DNA from: Salinicola halophyticus
GTDB taxonomy: Bacteria; Pseudomonadota; Gammaproteobacteria; Pseudomonadales; Halomonadaceae
DNA length: 64,000 nucleotides
Assembly (NCBI RefSeq): GCF_003206695.1
Contig: NZ_PZJN01000006.1
Span: 298,902-362,901 of the forward strand
Direction: 5' to 3'
This document shows positions 1 through 8,279 of the stretch, one piece after another (within the stretch, counting starts at the first letter, position 1; every line of letters starts with the position of its first letter). The translations under genes were made by a program, and so were the position numbers. Below the pieces are notes generated by a model. That model did not search any database. It was not told the origin of the DNA and worked only from the letters and a program-made list of their open reading frames with translations.

Positions 1-2
1 GA

Positions 3-335
3 CCGGTGGAAATAGGCCCGATCGATCTAGTTTATGATCGCGCCGCACTGGTGGCGTTGCCGCCCGCCATGCGCCCCGCCTACGCCGAGCAGATACTGGG
101 GCTGAGCGATGCCGCGCCGCAGTTGTTGATCACCTTCGAATACGACCCCGCCGAAAAGGATGGCCCGCCGTTCCCGGTGCTACCCGCCGAAATCGAACGG
201 CATTATGCCTCTCGCTACATGCTCGACGAGCTGTCGAGAAAAGACGTGCTTCAATCGTCGCTCAACTTTCGTGAGGCCGGCGTGACGCGATTCGTCGAAG
301 TCGCGTGGCGGCTGTCGCCGAAACAGTCAGCGTAG
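3..335 (+). CDS. tpm: thiopurine S-methyltransferase, C-terminal part (5' end outside window)
   Basis: SAM-dependent methyltransferase of the TPMT family, which in bacteria methylates thiopurines and selenium or tellurium compounds in the cytoplasm. The reading frame is open to the window edge, so the N-terminal half with the SAM-binding loop is missing. The visible 110 residues carry the family signature YDRAALVALPPAMRP, then an LLITFEYD strand and the DGPPFPV segment that shapes the substrate pocket. A GTG at position 6 is internal and not the start. The last 85 bases overlap, tail to tail, the 3' end of the LysR gene on the other strand. The family call is firm from these motifs; the substrate is not. 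Confidence 0.85.
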   Translation, partial: PVEIGPIDLVYDRAALVALPPAMRPAYAEQILGLSDAAPQLLITFEYDPAEKDGPPFPVLPAEIERHYASRYMLDELSRKDVLQSSLNFREAGVTRFVEVAWRLSPKQSA

Positions 336-1213
336 AGCGTCGTCACCCACTCCAGAAAGACGCGAACTCTGGGCGAGAGCTGGCGCCGCTGCGGGTAGAC
401 CGCGTAAAGCGGCAGGGTCGGCTTTTGCCACTCGGGCAGAATTTCCACCAGCGCGCCGCTGGCAAGATGAGACGCCAGGCTGAAGCGGGGTAACTGGATC
501 AGCCCGAAGCCTTCCACGGCGCTCACCGCGTAGCTCTCCGCATCGTTGACGGTCAGCCAGCCGCCGGTGGTGAAGGCACGTGTCTCGCCGTCGACGATCA
601 CGTCGAGGGTCCTGTCCGGGGCCTTGAACCCGGAGACGAAGTGAATGCCGTGATGGTTGCGGAGCGCTTCGGGCGTGCTCGGCGTGCCCATCCGTGCCAG
701 GTAGGCCGGGCTCGCGCAGATGACCTGCTCCAGCGTCGCCAGGCGCCTGGCGATCAGGCTGGAATCCTCGGGTTCGCCGCTGCGCAGCGCGCAGTCGATC
801 CCTTCCCCGACCAGATCGACACGTCGATCGCCCGTGGTGATGACCAGCTCGAGTGCGGGATAGCGCGCGTGGAAGGCGTCTAGCCGCGGCAGCACGATTC
901 GGCTGGCGTGCGTGCCATGCAGCTCCACACGCAATACCCCCCTCGGGCTGTCCGCGACCGGCTGCAGAATGGCCTCGGCATCCTCGAGTTCCGCCAGAAG
1001 ATGCACGCAGCGTTCGTGGAAGGCCTCGCCTTCGGGTGTCGGGCGGACCTGACGCGTGGTGCGTTCCAGCAACCTCACACCGAGCCGGGCTTCCAGTTGC
1101 TGAATCGCCAGCGTCGCCGTGGCACGGGGAATATCCAGCGCGTTGGCCGCTCGAGTGAAACTGCCGCTTTCCACGATGCGCACGAAGAGCGTCATCGCCT
1201 CGAATCTGTCCAT
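251..1213 (-). CDS. LysR-family transcriptional regulator
   Basis: DNA-binding regulator of about 320 residues, the usual LysR length. The N-terminal winged helix-turn-helix (residues 1-60) begins MDRFEAMTLFVRIVESGSF and includes the AATATLAIQQLEARLG-type recognition region and the LLERTTRQVRPT wing. The remainder is the periplasmic-binding-like effector domain. It is divergent from the SDR gene at 1381, leaving 167 bp between them, so by the usual LysR arrangement it probably controls the SDR-tautomerase pair. Its last 28 codons overlap the tpm gene tail to tail, so the C-terminus is longer than it needs to be. The effector is unknown. Confidence 0.9.
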   Translation of the reverse strand: MDRFEAMTLFVRIVESGSFTRAANALDIPRATATLAIQQLEARLGVRLLERTTRQVRPTPEGEAFHERCVHLLAELEDAEAILQPVADSPRGVLRVELHGTHASRIVLPRLDAFHARYPALELVITTGDRRVDLVGEGIDCALRSGEPEDSSLIARRLATLEQVICASPAYLARMGTPSTPEALRNHHGIHFVSGFKAPDRTLDVIVDGETRAFTTGGWLTVNDAESYAVSAVEGFGLIQLPRFSLASHLASGALVEILPEWQKPTLPLYAVYPQRRQLSPRVRVFLEWVTTLYADCFGDSRHATSTNRVTPASRKLSDD

Positions 1214-1278
1214 CGATATTATTGGCCTGTGCTGAATAGTGTTGGCAGATTAGTCGATTTATTCATTTCAAAGAAACA

Positions 1279-1294
1279 CCAATACTGGCTTTGG
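1279..1294. promoter_or_regulatory. candidate LysR-type dyad between divergent genes
   Basis: The 167-bp gap between the LysR gene and the SDR gene holds CCAATACTGGCTTTGG, a dyad with 4-base arms and 8-base spacing. The position suits a LysR site, but the arms are short and no second site was identified, so this is a weak call. Confidence 0.25.
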
Positions 1295-1380
1295 TTCGCT
1301 TGGCCTGTTCGCCCGCAAAGCGCTGTTGCCAGGTATGTTCCTGAAATCACTGTCTACCGGAAAGCAATAGGAGTCGATTG

Positions 1381-2121
1381 ATGACGAATACCGTACAAAA
1401 AGTCGCCCTGGTCACCGGCGCCTCTCGGGGCATCGGCCGTGCTATCGCGCTGCAGCTGGCCGCCGATGGGTTCGCCGTGGTGGTCAATTACGCCGGCAAC
1501 AAGACGCTCGCCGAGCAGGTCGTTGCCGATATCGAAATCGAGGGTGGCCGCGCTTTGGCGGTCCAGGCCGATATCGCCGAGACGAGCGCCGTCACGCAGT
1601 TGTTCGAGCAGACGCTGGCGACATTCGGGCGGCTCGACGTGGTGGTCAACAATGCCGGCATGATGCAGATGGCAACGATGACCGCCGACAACGTCGAGAT
1701 TCTCGACAGGACGCTGGCGACCAACCTTCGTGGCAGCTGGCTGGTGATGGCGAAGGCCGCCGAGGTGCTGCAAGAGGGCGGACGCATCATCGCGTTCTCC
1801 TCCTCGGTGCTGGGCAAGTCGTTCCCCGGCTACGGCGCCTATATCGCCAGCAAGGCAGGCGTCGAAGGCCTGGTAAAAGTTCTGGCCAACGAGCTGCGGG
1901 GTCGCGAGATCGCCGTCAACGCCGTGGCGCCCGGGCCGGTGGGCACTGAGCTGTTCTTCGAAGGCAAGAGCGAAGAACAGGTCCAGTCGATCGCCAACCT
2001 GTCACCGTTCGAACGTTTGGGCCAGCCGGAAGAAATCGCCGACGTTGTCTCGTTTCTGGCCGGGCCGCAGGGCCGCTGGATCAATGGTCAGATCCTGCGC
2101 GTCAACGGCGGCATGGTTTGA
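1381..2121 (+). CDS. SDR-family NAD(P)-dependent oxidoreductase
   Basis: Classical short-chain dehydrogenase/reductase of 246 residues. It has the cofactor loop TGASRGIGRAI near the N-terminus, the NNAG motif, a catalytic Ser in FSSSVLG and the YIASK (YxxxK) pair, then the usual PGPVGTEL and C-terminal GQILRVNGG segments. The start is taken as the ATG at 1381, with AATAGGA about 6 bases upstream; the TTG directly before it is less likely. It is followed after 22 bp by a tautomerase gene, and both lie opposite the LysR gene. The substrate cannot be told from sequence; the class resembles 3-oxoacyl-ACP reductase and glucose dehydrogenase types. Confidence 0.88.
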   Translation: MTNTVQKVALVTGASRGIGRAIALQLAADGFAVVVNYAGNKTLAEQVVADIEIEGGRALAVQADIAETSAVTQLFEQTLATFGRLDVVVNNAGMMQMATMTADNVEILDRTLATNLRGSWLVMAKAAEVLQEGGRIIAFSSSVLGKSFPGYGAYIASKAGVEGLVKVLANELRGREIAVNAVAPGPVGTELFFEGKSEEQVQSIANLSPFERLGQPEEIADVVSFLAGPQGRWINGQILRVNGGMV

Positions 2122-2143
2122 CGCCATTCAATGGAGAATCCTG

Positions 2144-2377
2144 ATGCCATTTGCTAACTATAAACTTCCGGTGGGTCTTCTCGATCACGCGCGTAAGGAA
2201 GAGATCATTCATCGCACGACAGCAATGTTCGTCGAGTATTTCGGTGAAGCGGTTCGCCCCTACACCATGGTGTTGGTGGAGGAGGTCGCCGATGGTGGCT
2301 GGGGGCGCGCCGATGAAACCTTGACGCTGGAGAAGATGGGCCTGGTGCCCGGCAAGGAATCTCCTGCCCCTGAGTGA
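2144..2377 (+). CDS. tautomerase (4-oxalocrotonate tautomerase-like) family protein
   Basis: Small protein of 77 residues starting MPFANYKLP. After Met removal, the N-terminal proline would be the catalytic base typical of the tautomerase superfamily, and this decides the start at 2144. The sequence continues with the family-like RKEEIIHRTTAMFVEYFGE helix and VLVEEVADGGWG strand. It follows the SDR gene by 22 bp and is probably co-transcribed with it under the divergent LysR regulator. The pair may handle an enol/keto metabolite, but that is inference. A strong hairpin follows directly. Confidence 0.8.
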   Translation: MPFANYKLPVGLLDHARKEEIIHRTTAMFVEYFGEAVRPYTMVLVEEVADGGWGRADETLTLEKMGLVPGKESPAPE

Positions 2378-2381
2378 GACC

Positions 2382-2410
2382 ACGCCGCCGGTCACGACCG
2401 GCGGCGTTTC
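2382..2410 (+). terminator. hairpin after the SDR-tautomerase pair
   Basis: Arms ACGCCGCCGGT (2382-2392) and ACCGGCGGCGT (2397-2407) are perfectly complementary over 11 bp around a 4-base loop and are followed by TTC. The T run is short, so this is a probable but not perfect intrinsic terminator. Confidence 0.65.
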
Positions 2411-2455
2411 GCACGACCTCATTGCACTCCAGACGTTCGAGATCGCCGAACCCTC

Positions 2456-2608
2456 ATGCTCGACAGATACCGGTATGATCGTCAACGACGGGGCATCGCA
2501 GAGAATATCGGAAAAATTCGCTTCTTCCTGCTGGAGCGCGGAGGCCGCGCGCGCCAGGCTCTCAAGTATCACGATCCTCGCTTTCTCGACTACGGAATAA
2601 CGGCATGA
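2456..2608 (+). CDS. possible small basic protein, 50 residues, coupled to the next gene
   Basis: An open frame of 50 codons begins MLDRYRYDRQRR and ends HDPRFLDYGITA. Its TGA overlaps the ATG of the SnoaL-like gene (ATGA at 2605-2608), which suggests translational coupling. The Arg-rich start and the DPRFLDYGIT tail loosely recall the DUF1127 family, whose end reads like DDRLLKDIGLS. I see no good ribosome-binding site, so the ORF may be chance. It lies after the hairpin at 2382, so it would need its own promoter. Confidence 0.35.
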   Translation: MLDRYRYDRQRRGIAENIGKIRFFLLERGGRARQALKYHDPRFLDYGITA

Positions 2609-2991
2609 CCGAAGAAGAGCTTTCCACTCTCTACCGACGCTATATCGCGTGTCTCAATGGACAGGATTGGCCGAATCTAGGCGTATTCGTCGATGATGAC
2701 GTACATCACAATGGCCGCCCAATCGGGCTCTCGGGTTACCGTGAAATGCTGGAAAGGGACTTCTCGGAAATCCCCGACCTTCACTTCGAGATTCAGCTGC
2801 TGATTGTTGACGCGCAAAGCGTCGCCAGCCGGCTTCGCTTTCACTGTACGCCCAGAGGAAACTTCCTCGGCCTGCAAGTGAACGGCAAGAAGGTGCTTTT
2901 TACCGAGAATGTCTTCTACGCCTTCAACAACGGAAAAATTGCAGAGGTTTGGTCGATAATCGACAAGCTGGCGATCGAGGCCCAACTTTGA
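2605..2991 (+). CDS. SnoaL-like (NTF2-fold) protein, ester cyclase type
   Basis: Protein of 128 residues with the layout of the SnoaL/ester-cyclase branch of the NTF2-like fold. An N-terminal helix (LYRRYIACLNGQDW) is followed by a DDVHHNGRPIGLSGYREML segment and then by alternating strands ending FTENVFYAFNNGKIAEVWSI. These small barrels serve as cyclases, isomerases or binding proteins; nothing here fixes the substrate. The start overlaps the stop of a possible 50-codon ORF. A strong bidirectional hairpin separates it from the converging MFS gene. Confidence 0.8.
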   Translation: MTEEELSTLYRRYIACLNGQDWPNLGVFVDDDVHHNGRPIGLSGYREMLERDFSEIPDLHFEIQLLIVDAQSVASRLRFHCTPRGNFLGLQVNGKKVLFTENVFYAFNNGKIAEVWSIIDKLAIEAQL

Positions 2992-3071
2992 GGGTTGTCG
3001 TATTTGGGTATAGAGAGCTGATGGTTGGCAGGACGACGCGCCTAGGCCCGTCACTTTGATGCAAATGATGG

Positions 3072-3100
3072 AACGCCGCCGACAATCGGCGGCGTTCTAT
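3072..3100. terminator. bidirectional terminator hairpin
   Basis: Arms AACGCCGCCGA (3072-3082) and TCGGCGGCGTT (3086-3096) form a perfect 11-bp stem with loop CAA, followed by TCTAT. It lies between the convergent SnoaL-like and MFS genes and can serve both. Confidence 0.7.
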
Positions 3101-3116
3101 CATCTGTGCTTAGCGC

Positions 3117-4367
3117 TTAGCTAGAAGCGGGCGTCGGCGTTCTAGCGAACAGGCGAATCATCAGGGCGCCCAGTGCCGATACCGTGGCCAGCGCGATCAC
3201 GCCCGGCCAGCCCCACGCACCGAGCAGGTAGCTGCCTAGCGCGGACCCTACCGCCATGCCGATGAAGACTAGCGTGAACATGACCGCGTTGAGCCGGCTG
3301 CGAGCGGCGGGGTCGAGCCCGTAGATCAACGTCTGGTGGGAGACGAGCGTGGCCTGGATGCCGAAATCGAAGCCCAGCGCGCCGATTACGATCAGTCCCA
3401 AAGCCCATGGTGCCGACAGCCAGGGTTCGGCGGCCATTGCCAGAAACGAGACCACCACGATCGCGCTGCCGATCCGCGTGACCTGATGCGGGCCGCGGCG
3501 ATCGGCCATGCGACCGGCGAGCGGGGCAGCCAGTGCTCCGGCGGCGCCGGCCAGCCCGAACGCCCCGGAGACCGCGCTACCTAGTTGATAGGCGTCGAGC
3601 AGATGGATCGAGAGTGTCGACCAGAAGGCACTGAAGGCGACCGAGAGCAGCGCCTGCGCGGTGGCAGCGCGACGTAGCTCCGGCTGATCACGCCAGAGGT
3701 GATAGAGCGTCGCCAGCAGCGCGCGATAGCTGAGACTCGAGGTCGACTCGAAACGCGGCAGGCCACGCCACAGCGCCACGCCGATCAGCACGATCAACCC
3801 CGTGGCGATGAAGAACATGGCGCGCCAGCCCAACGCCTCGGCCACCACGCCGCTGACGACACGCGACAATAGAATACCTAGCAGCAGGCCGGTCATGACG
3901 GTGCCGACGACCTTGCCGCGCTCGCGGTCGGCAGCCAGCATGGCGGCGGCGGGCACGATGTCCTGGGCGATGGTGGCGGTGAGGCCCACGGCCAGGCTAG
4001 CCACCAGCAGCGTCGCGATCGACGGCGCCAGCGCGGTTGCCAGCAGCGCCAAGGCCAGCAGCGCGGCCTTGAACACGATCAGCCGGCGGCGATCGACGCG
4101 ATCACCCAACGGAATCAGCAACAGAATACCCAGCGCGTAGCCGAGCTGCGTCAACGTCGGAATCAGGCCTGCCGTGCGCGCGTCGATATCGATATCCGTG
4201 GCGAGAATGCCGAGCAGCGGCTGCACGTAGTAGAGCGACGCCACGCTGAGCCCGGCGCTGATCGCCAGCAGGATGATCAGGCGGCGCGGTACCGATGGAG
4301 GCTGAGCGTGCTCGTTCGAGGGTGAAGCCGAAAGCGTATTCGTCGCGCTCGGGGATGAAGGCGCCAT
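3117..4367 (-). CDS. MFS transporter, 12-TM drug/metabolite exporter type
   Basis: Inner-membrane major facilitator of 416 residues with about 12 hydrophobic segments. A roughly 28-residue polar N-terminus precedes TM1 (LIILLAISAGLSVASLYYVQPLL), and the motif-A loop GDRVDRRR follows TM2. The YYVQPLLG start is typical of YgaY-like proteins. The neighbouring MFS gene upstream (4425-5651) lies in the same orientation 57 bp away, so they may be one unit. The substrate is unknown. Confidence 0.85.
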   Translation of the reverse strand: MAPSSPSATNTLSASPSNEHAQPPSVPRRLIILLAISAGLSVASLYYVQPLLGILATDIDIDARTAGLIPTLTQLGYALGILLLIPLGDRVDRRRLIVFKAALLALALLATALAPSIATLLVASLAVGLTATIAQDIVPAAAMLAADRERGKVVGTVMTGLLLGILLSRVVSGVVAEALGWRAMFFIATGLIVLIGVALWRGLPRFESTSSLSYRALLATLYHLWRDQPELRRAATAQALLSVAFSAFWSTLSIHLLDAYQLGSAVSGAFGLAGAAGALAAPLAGRMADRRGPHQVTRIGSAIVVVSFLAMAAEPWLSAPWALGLIVIGALGFDFGIQATLVSHQTLIYGLDPAARSRLNAVMFTLVFIGMAVGSALGSYLLGAWGWPGVIALATVSALGALMIRLFARTPTPASS

Positions 4368-4424
4368 GACGGAGTCCTGAGTGACGGGTTGGGGTTTGGA
4401 GAAGATTCGCCGCGGGGTTCGCGG

Positions 4425-5651
4425 TCAATCCACTGAAGACTGGCGACGCCGTTGCTGCAGGATCAACCGTGCGGCGACCGCCGCTGCGATCAAGCCGGAA
4501 GCGGCAGCCACCATCATCGCCCAGCGCGGTCCGGCGTGGTCGGCCAGCCAGCCGACGATCGGGGCGCCGAGCGGCGTGCCGCCCATGATTACTGCCATCC
4601 GCAAAGCCATGACCCGTCCGCGCATGGCAGGGTCGGTCGTCAGCTGCATCAAGGCGTTGGACGCCGTATTGAAGGTCAGCGCGGTGAAGCCGGTCAGCGT
4701 CAGCATGGCGGCGAAAACGACCACGTTGGGCGCCGCCCCCGCGAAGGCGCAAAAGACGCCGAAAGCGAGAGTCGAGACGGCCAGTAGCCGCATTTTCGGC
4801 TGTTCGCGACGGGCGGCCATCAGCGAGCCGCCCACCGAACCGATCGCCAGGGCCGAGGTGAGCACGCCGTACTGGTCGGCGCCGCCGTGGAAGATGGAGA
4901 CCGACATCGTCGAGATGTAGATCGGAAAATTGAAGCCGAAGGTGCCGATCAGAAACAGCATGACCATCATCGCCTTCAGATCGGGGCGGCGCCACACGTA
5001 GCGGAAACCTTCCAGCAGGCCGCCAGCGCGGCGACCGGGCTTCAGTGAGGTGTAGAGCTCGCCGGTGCGCAGCAGGAACAGCGAGCCAAGCACCGCGGCG
5101 AACGAGCCGGCGTTGATCAGAAACACCCAGCCGGTGCCGATGGCGGCGATCAGAATACCGGCCACTGCCGGGCCGATCATGCGGGCGCTGTTGAACGAGG
5201 TCGAGTTGAGCGCGACGGCGTTGGCGAGATAGCGCTCGCCAACCAGGTCATTGACGAATACCTGGCGAGCCGGGCCGTCGAAGGCGGTGACGCAGCCGAG
5301 GCCGAGGGCGAACGCATAGACCTGCCACAGCGTCACTGCGCCGGTGATGGTGACCAGACCGAGACCCAGCGCCAGCAGGCCCAGCAGTGCCTGGGTCAAC
5401 ATGATCAGCCGACGGCGGTCGAAGCGGTCCGCCGCGTAGCCGGTGAAGGGCAACAGCAACAGCTGCGGGCCGAACTGCAGTGCCATGGTGATGCCCACGG
5501 CGCTGGCGTTGTGATCGGTGAGTACCGTGAGCACCAGCCAATCCTGGGCGACGCGCTGCATCCAGGTGCCGATGTTGGAAACCAGCGCGCCGGCCGTCCA
5601 GACCCGGTAGTTGTAGATTCGCAGCGAGCGGAAGAGGCGAGTATCGCTCAT
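4425..5651 (-). CDS. MFS transporter, EntS/DHA3-like
   Basis: Inner-membrane transporter of 408 residues that matches the enterobactin-exporter-like branch of the major facilitators. The start FRSLRIYNYRVWTAGALVSNIGTWMQ and the VAQDWLVLTVLT segment are characteristic, with a GYAADRFDRRR motif-A loop after TM2. Its ATG overlaps the stop of the upstream O-antigen-ligase-like gene as ATGA, so the two are translationally coupled although their families are unrelated. No siderophore genes are in the window, so a siderophore substrate is not supported. Confidence 0.85.
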   Translation of the reverse strand: MSDTRLFRSLRIYNYRVWTAGALVSNIGTWMQRVAQDWLVLTVLTDHNASAVGITMALQFGPQLLLLPFTGYAADRFDRRRLIMLTQALLGLLALGLGLVTITGAVTLWQVYAFALGLGCVTAFDGPARQVFVNDLVGERYLANAVALNSTSFNSARMIGPAVAGILIAAIGTGWVFLINAGSFAAVLGSLFLLRTGELYTSLKPGRRAGGLLEGFRYVWRRPDLKAMMVMLFLIGTFGFNFPIYISTMSVSIFHGGADQYGVLTSALAIGSVGGSLMAARREQPKMRLLAVSTLAFGVFCAFAGAAPNVVVFAAMLTLTGFTALTFNTASNALMQLTTDPAMRGRVMALRMAVIMGGTPLGAPIVGWLADHAGPRWAMMVAAASGLIAAAVAARLILQQRRRQSSVD

Positions 5652-7057
5652 GGGGGAGACGACAACCGAGACGCGACGCTAGAACGCTCTAAACGGCTCA
5701 GGCGCTCACGCATTCGGTAGGTGTAGGCGATCGCGCCGATTGCGCCGACGAGATAGATACCGGTGGAGTAGGAAACATAGCTCTCGAAGGCGTTGACCAC
5801 CGCCCAGAACAGGAAGAACAGCGCGAGAAAAATGGCGATATCGGTCGGCATCAGACGACGTTTCCAGCTCGTCCAGGCGGCGGTTCCGACCGCCGCGATG
5901 GTCGTCACGTAGAGAAGTGCGCCCACCGCGCCGTTAGCGATGAGCAGCGTGACGTAGCTGCTGTGGAAGTGGCGCAGGCCGCTTCGCTCGACCACCGCGC
6001 CCAGCGTCGTATCCTCAACGGGATTGGTGCTTTCCAGCAGCAGAGGAATGTGGCTCTTGGGCCCCCAGCCGAACCAGGGCTTTTCCTGAAATAGCTGAAA
6101 CGCGTAGTGCCAGGCATGGATGCGGAAACCGATACTGCTGCTCGGAACGGCACTGAGATCGCCGCGCAGGACCGCACCGATCACTTCGTGCTCGGCGCTC
6201 AGCCGCTGAACGATACGGTCGCCGAAAGCCATGGCCACGGCGAGCGTGATCAGGATGCCGCATAGGATCGCGACGATCAGGTAGCGGTTCAGATTGCCCT
6301 GGTCGGTCAGCCCGCGGCGCCAGGCCAGAAGCGCGCCCAGCAGCGCCACGCCGACGACCACCAGGATCCCCAGCCAGGCCGCCCGCGTCATGCTGAAAGT
6401 CCAGGCGGCGACAGCCCAGATCGCGATCAACAAAAAAGCAGACCGCGCCAGGCCTTGGCGCCATCCGTGCGAGTTCGCGGTGGCGCGAAAGAAGCGCCGC
6501 GCGAAGCAGGCCTGGGCGATCATGATGACGCCGGCACAGACGCCGGCGTGCTGCCAATTCTTGAATCCCAGCGTGGGGCGCTCGCCTGCCGCCATGAGCT
6601 GCATCAGTTCGTGGGGTGGCTCCCCGCGGACCAGCGATCCGACCACCATACCCACGATCAGCACGGCCAGTGCCGCAAGCGTCAGCGAGGTTCGCCCGGC
6701 CAGAATCCAGGCGATGGGGAGAATCATGAAGACTTTCGTCAACCCCCGCATATCGTCTATCTGGCCGCCGGCATAGTCGGGAAACAGCGCCATCGCTGGA
6801 GGCAACGTGACCAGCTGAACGAGTAGCCATAAGCCCAGCAACACCCATAACGGGTCGAGAAAAGCGCTACCGCGCCTTGGCTGGCTCGCCAGGGCGACGA
6901 CGTAGGTCAACATCAGCAGCGGTTCGAAACTGCGCGAGAAATCGAAGGCCAGGACCCAGGTCGATAGATAGCAGAAGAGCGAAATCAGGCCGATGGCATG
7001 GCACCAGCGCGTCGTTTTGTTGGCGTGCCAGGCAATGGGCAGTGACGGTACGAGCAT
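5648..7057 (-). CDS. O-antigen ligase / polysaccharide polymerase-like (WaaL/Wzy-type) membrane protein
   Basis: Polytopic inner-membrane protein of about 469 residues with roughly 11-12 hydrophobic segments and one large periplasmic loop near residues 280-340. That loop carries the PWFGWGPKSHIP and SGLRHFHSSYVTLL segments typical of the Wzy_C/O-antigen ligase family. Such proteins either ligate undecaprenol-linked glycan to a carrier or polymerise repeat units; sequence does not separate the two. I place the start at the ATG at 7057 (MLVPSLP), which has GGAA 8-9 bases upstream; an in-frame ATG at 7120 gives 21 extra residues without a clear ribosome site. It faces away from the polysaccharide locus but belongs to it by function. 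Confidence 0.78.
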   Translation of the reverse strand: MLVPSLPIAWHANKTTRWCHAIGLISLFCYLSTWVLAFDFSRSFEPLLMLTYVVALASQPRRGSAFLDPLWVLLGLWLLVQLVTLPPAMALFPDYAGGQIDDMRGLTKVFMILPIAWILAGRTSLTLAALAVLIVGMVVGSLVRGEPPHELMQLMAAGERPTLGFKNWQHAGVCAGVIMIAQACFARRFFRATANSHGWRQGLARSAFLLIAIWAVAAWTFSMTRAAWLGILVVVGVALLGALLAWRRGLTDQGNLNRYLIVAILCGILITLAVAMAFGDRIVQRLSAEHEVIGAVLRGDLSAVPSSSIGFRIHAWHYAFQLFQEKPWFGWGPKSHIPLLLESTNPVEDTTLGAVVERSGLRHFHSSYVTLLIANGAVGALLYVTTIAAVGTAAWTSWKRRLMPTDIAIFLALFFLFWAVVNAFESYVSYSTGIYLVGAIGAIAYTYRMRERLSRLERSSVASRLSSPP

Positions 7058-7356
7058 GGGGTGTTCCGGGAAACGGATAGGGCGGCTGCGGTGTGCGACG
7101 AGCTTGGGATGTGGCACCATGTTAGCTGCTTGTTACGCGCGCCGATACTCGCTGTGACATTATTCAGAGGCCTCGCGCGGCATGGTCTGCGCGTCCCGTG
7201 ACTTCCTCCGAAGACGAATATTGGCTCCAGGAACCGCATGGCAGTAGTGATGCGGCCGACGAGGGTAACGAAGGAAAGACGGTATCGTCTGGCTGCCTTG
7301 GCAAGGTTTCGAGAGAGCCCAATGCAACGTTTCGCAAGCAGGTGGTTTACAAGAAG

Positions 7357-8220
7357 ATGCTGACGATAGTGGTCCCTGTCTATCGTCAATGGCAGATGGT
7401 GGAAAAGCTACTCGAATGTCTGCGTGGTCAGACGCTGCCCGTTGATCGCTTCCGGATCGTGCTGGTCAACAACGAACAGGACTTCGATGCCAGTGGCTTC
7501 GTGAAGGGTAATGTCGAGGTGCTCGAATGCCGCACCCCCGGTTCCTACGCTGCCCGCAATCTGGCCGTGGATCGCTGGATCGACGAAACGCACTGGTTCG
7601 TCTTCACCGATGCGGATTGCCAGCCGGAAAACGACTGGCTGGAGCAGCTGTTGGCGGCTATCGATGATTGCGGAGAAGATCCGGGATTGATCAGCGGGGA
7701 CGTCGTCATGGTCCCCAGCGATCCGCATCCGGGCTGGGTGGAAATCTATGATCTGGTCAAGGGCATTCCTCAACGGGAGTATTCGGAGCGAGGGTTTGGC
7801 GCAACCGCCAATCTTGCGGTTGCGGCCGACGTCTTTCGCCATGTCGGCGCTTTTGATGCTGCTGCCTTTTCCGGCGGCGATCGGCTTTTCTGTCTCAAGG
7901 CGCGACGTCGTGGTTACGCGCTGAAATATCAGCCGCTCGCCCGCGTTCATCACCCCGCACGATCCGGGTTCAATGAAGTTCTGCGTAAAACGTTTCGGGT
8001 AAGAGGGGGGCAGATCACCCGCAGTCGAGGCTGGAAACGTTGGGCCAGAATCGCCTATGCGCTCGCGCCGCCGTTGTTACCATTGAAGCGGCTATGGTGC
8101 CGACGCGATCAGCCCAGGCGCTACCGCCTAATCGCCGGGGTGATACAGTGCCGGCTCTGGATGGCAGAGATGCCGGAGATTTACAGAATTCTTAAAGGAG
8201 GGCCGGCTGAGAGACGCTGA
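7357..8220 (+). CDS. glycosyltransferase family 2 protein
   Basis: GT-A fold glycosyltransferase of 287 residues. It opens with the family start MLTIVVPVYRQW, then ECRTPGSYAARNLAV and the metal-binding motif in FVFTDADCQPEN. The later FSGGDRLFCLKARRRGYAL stretch and a cationic C-terminus suggest contact with the inner membrane. The frame is open upstream to a GTG at 7198, but the family begins at MLTI, so the ATG at 7357 is chosen. It is the first plus-strand gene of the polysaccharide locus, 300 bp from the oppositely oriented ligase-like gene. The donor sugar is unknown. Confidence 0.85.
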   Translation: MLTIVVPVYRQWQMVEKLLECLRGQTLPVDRFRIVLVNNEQDFDASGFVKGNVEVLECRTPGSYAARNLAVDRWIDETHWFVFTDADCQPENDWLEQLLAAIDDCGEDPGLISGDVVMVPSDPHPGWVEIYDLVKGIPQREYSERGFGATANLAVAADVFRHVGAFDAAAFSGGDRLFCLKARRRGYALKYQPLARVHHPARSGFNEVLRKTFRVRGGQITRSRGWKRWARIAYALAPPLLPLKRLWCRRDQPRRYRLIAGVIQCRLWMAEMPEIYRILKGGPAERR

Positions 8221-8279
8221 ATCGACCAGTGATCTCTCATCGAGGCCCATCCAAGACTTGCCAAGGAAGGAACAGAGCC

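Noticed and set aside
7058..7356. Promoter for the polysaccharide operon
   Set aside because: The 300-bp gap is the expected place, but no -35/-10 pair with good spacing stood out on either strand.
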